From Terriglobia bacterium (GTDB lineage Bacteria > Acidobacteriota > Terriglobia > JAJPHL01), in the NCBI GenBank assembly GCA_021325275.1, contig JAJPHL010000051.1, positions 1 to 64,000 of the forward strand: a stretch of 64,000 bases of DNA. The letters are read 5' to 3'. The notes below the pieces were generated by a model. That model worked only from the letters and a program-made list of their open reading frames with translations. It made no database searches and was not told the DNA's origin. The position numbers were made by a program, and so were the translations under genes. This document shows positions 62,681 to 64,000 of the stretch, in pieces (position 1 is the stretch's first letter; the number at the start of each line of letters is the position of its first letter).

Positions 62681-64000
62681 GTGAGCGGCTCTGGCGATAT
62701 CGACGGGTGGGTGGGACGGTCCGTTCCCCGCAAGGACGGCGTCGCGAAAGTCACCGGGCAAGCCCGTTACGTTGACGACATCACCATGCCGCACATGCTG
62801 TACGGCGTCACCGTGCGCTCCAGCGTGCCGCGCGGCCGCATCAAAGCAATTCACTACAGCGACAAGATTCCTTGGGAACAATTTACGATCGTCACCGCCG
62901 CCAACATTCCCGGCGAGAACGTGATCTACCTCCTCATGGGCGATCAGCCCTGCCTCGCGTCGAGGGTGATCAATCACTCGCAAGAGCCGATCGTGTTGCT
63001 CGCGCATTCCGACAAGAACTTGCTGGAAGCCGCGCGCGGAGGCGTGACGATCGAGGTGGAACCGGAGCCCGGCGTTTTTTCCATTGAGGATTCACTCGAG
63101 CAGAAAGAAATCGTCTGGGGCAGCGACAACATCCTGAAGCAATACCACATGAACAAAGGCGACGTGGACAGCGTGTGGCCATCCGCCGATTTCGTTGTGG
63201 AAGGCGAGTATCGCACCGGCGCGCAGGAACAGCTTTACATCGAAAACAACGGCATGATCGCGACGGCGTCGCCCGCCGAAGGCGTCACCGTGTGGGGATC
63301 GATGCAATGTCCGTACTACGTGCAGAAGGCGCTGATGCGATTGTTCGCGCTGCCGGCCGAAAAAGTGCGCGTCGTCGCGGCGGTCACGGGCGGCGGATTC
63401 GGCGGCAAGGAAGAATATCCTTCGATGATCGCCGGCCATGCCGCACTGCTCGCCTGGAAATCCGGGCGTCCCGTGAAAATGATTTACGATCGCGCCGAAG
63501 ACATGGCCGCCACCACCAAGCGCCATCCTTCGCGCACGCGCCATCGCACGGCGGTGTCGCGCGACGGCAAATTACTGGGCATGGACATTGAATTCACGCT
63601 CGACGGCGGGGCCTACGCCACGCTCTCGGCCGTGGTGCTCTCGCGCGGGACCATCCATGCCGCCGGACCGTACCGGTGCCCGAACGTGCGGGTCCACGCG
63701 CGCGCCGTGGCCACGAATTATCCTCCGCACGGCGCGTTTCGCGGATTCGGCGCGCCGCAAAGTATCTTCGCGCTCGAGCGCCACTTGAATAAGGTCGCCG
63801 CCGTGGTGGGACTCCCGCCCGAGGAATTGCGCCGGCGCAATTTTCTTCATCAGGGCGATCTCACTTCCACGGGCCAGGAAGTCCGCGAGCCCGTCGATCT
63901 GGAAGGCTTGCTCGATCGCGCGTTTTCAGCGACGGATTATCGCGCCAAAGTGCAATCGTTCGCACGCTCCAACATCGGCAGCCGCATCAAACGCGGCATC
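62681..64000 (+). CDS. Xanthine-dehydrogenase-family molybdopterin-binding subunit (partial)
   Basis: At least 440 residues from GTG 62681, running off the window end. Begins GWVGRSVPRKDGVAKVTGQARYVDDI (domain IV start); later GGFGGKEEYPSMIAGHAALLA and RGFGAPQSIFA, the molybdopterin and active-site loops of XDH/CoxL proteins. No Fe-S domain precedes it, as in XdhB-type split systems whose small subunits are encoded by other genes. It may oxidise xanthine or hypoxanthine, or another heterocycle. Confidence 0.9.
   Translation, partial: MSGSGDIDGWVGRSVPRKDGVAKVTGQARYVDDITMPHMLYGVTVRSSVPRGRIKAIHYSDKIPWEQFTIVTAANIPGENVIYLLMGDQPCLASRVINHSQEPIVLLAHSDKNLLEAARGGVTIEVEPEPGVFSIEDSLEQKEIVWGSDNILKQYHMNKGDVDSVWPSADFVVEGEYRTGAQEQLYIENNGMIATASPAEGVTVWGSMQCPYYVQKALMRLFALPAEKVRVVAAVTGGGFGGKEEYPSMIAGHAALLAWKSGRPVKMIYDRAEDMAATTKRHPSRTRHRTAVSRDGKLLGMDIEFTLDGGAYATLSAVVLSRGTIHAAGPYRCPNVRVHARAVATNYPPHGAFRGFGAPQSIFALERHLNKVAAVVGLPPEELRRRNFLHQGDLTSTGQEVREPVDLEGLLDRAFSATDYRAKVQSFARSNIGSRIKRGI

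Noticed and set aside
1-64000. tRNA, rRNA, CRISPR or transposon in the window
   Set aside because: By inspection I saw no tRNA-like cloverleaf, rRNA stretch, direct-repeat-spacer pattern or transposase-like protein.

Overview
This 64-kb window is GC-rich chromosomal DNA from a bacterium that looks like an Acidobacteriota member, most likely Bryobacterales/Solibacteraceae. The support is two very large ADOP-type permeases (one with a linked PadR gene), a secreted protein ending in the Solibacter-type C-terminal domain (TIGR03437-like), another with a similar but interrupted module, TMTC-like TPR membrane proteins, and many small palindromic intergenic repeats. The assignment is an inference from gene content. 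I see no rRNA, tRNA, CRISPR array, prophage or transposase.

Layout. 1-2.8 kb: a probable cobalamin-salvage operon (membrane protein, BtuF-like binding protein, DUF71 ATPase fused to a DinB domain). 3.1-6.1 kb: ADOP permease and PadR regulator under a promoter with two dyads. 6.2-8.9 kb: a composite palindromic repeat, malate dehydrogenase, a Tat-exported oxidoreductase and a coiled-coil protein. 8.9-14.5 kb: a fatty-acyl-AMP ligase-like enzyme, then a GxxExxY protein overlapping an AddB-like Fe-S nuclease. 14.5-18.8 kb: small housekeeping genes including rpsT, PilZ, PPOX, an esterase and a nitrilase. 18.8-23.2 kb: a 1456-residue TIR-CHAT-STAND ATPase-TPR protein, the best candidate for an immune system here, followed by about 1.7 kb of decayed genes. 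25.0-34.6 kb: a second ADOP permease, a NodU-type carbamoyltransferase, an Hpt protein and two tandem TMTC-like proteins. 35.3-37.2 kb: a SAM-I riboswitch ahead of a threonine-synthase-like gene and a MoaD/ThiS-like sulfur carrier ending Gly-Gly-Ser-Asn. 37.2-46.4 kb: a large sensory cluster (three multi-REC hybrid kinases, one frameshifted; an HD-GYP regulator; a REC-PilZ protein). 46.6-52.9 kb: two divergent large secreted proteins. 53-64 kb: cyclophilin, YdcF-like protein, a heterodimeric ABC exporter, CutA, a phosphohexomutase, an FtsB-like protein with a possible ATT start, a guanine-deaminase-like enzyme and the start of a xanthine-dehydrogenase-family large subunit.

Working together. 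The clearest functional units are B12 salvage (200-2847), SAM-regulated sulfur or threonine metabolism (35354-37174), the phosphorelay and cyclic-di-GMP cluster (37221-46373, perhaps using the Hpt protein at 30424), the ABC exporter pair (55760-59357) and purine catabolism (62197 to the window end). Genes are closely packed with many 1-11 bp overlaps. Several genes (rpsT, the acyl-AMP ligase) have a -10 box so close to the start codon that leaderless transcripts are likely.
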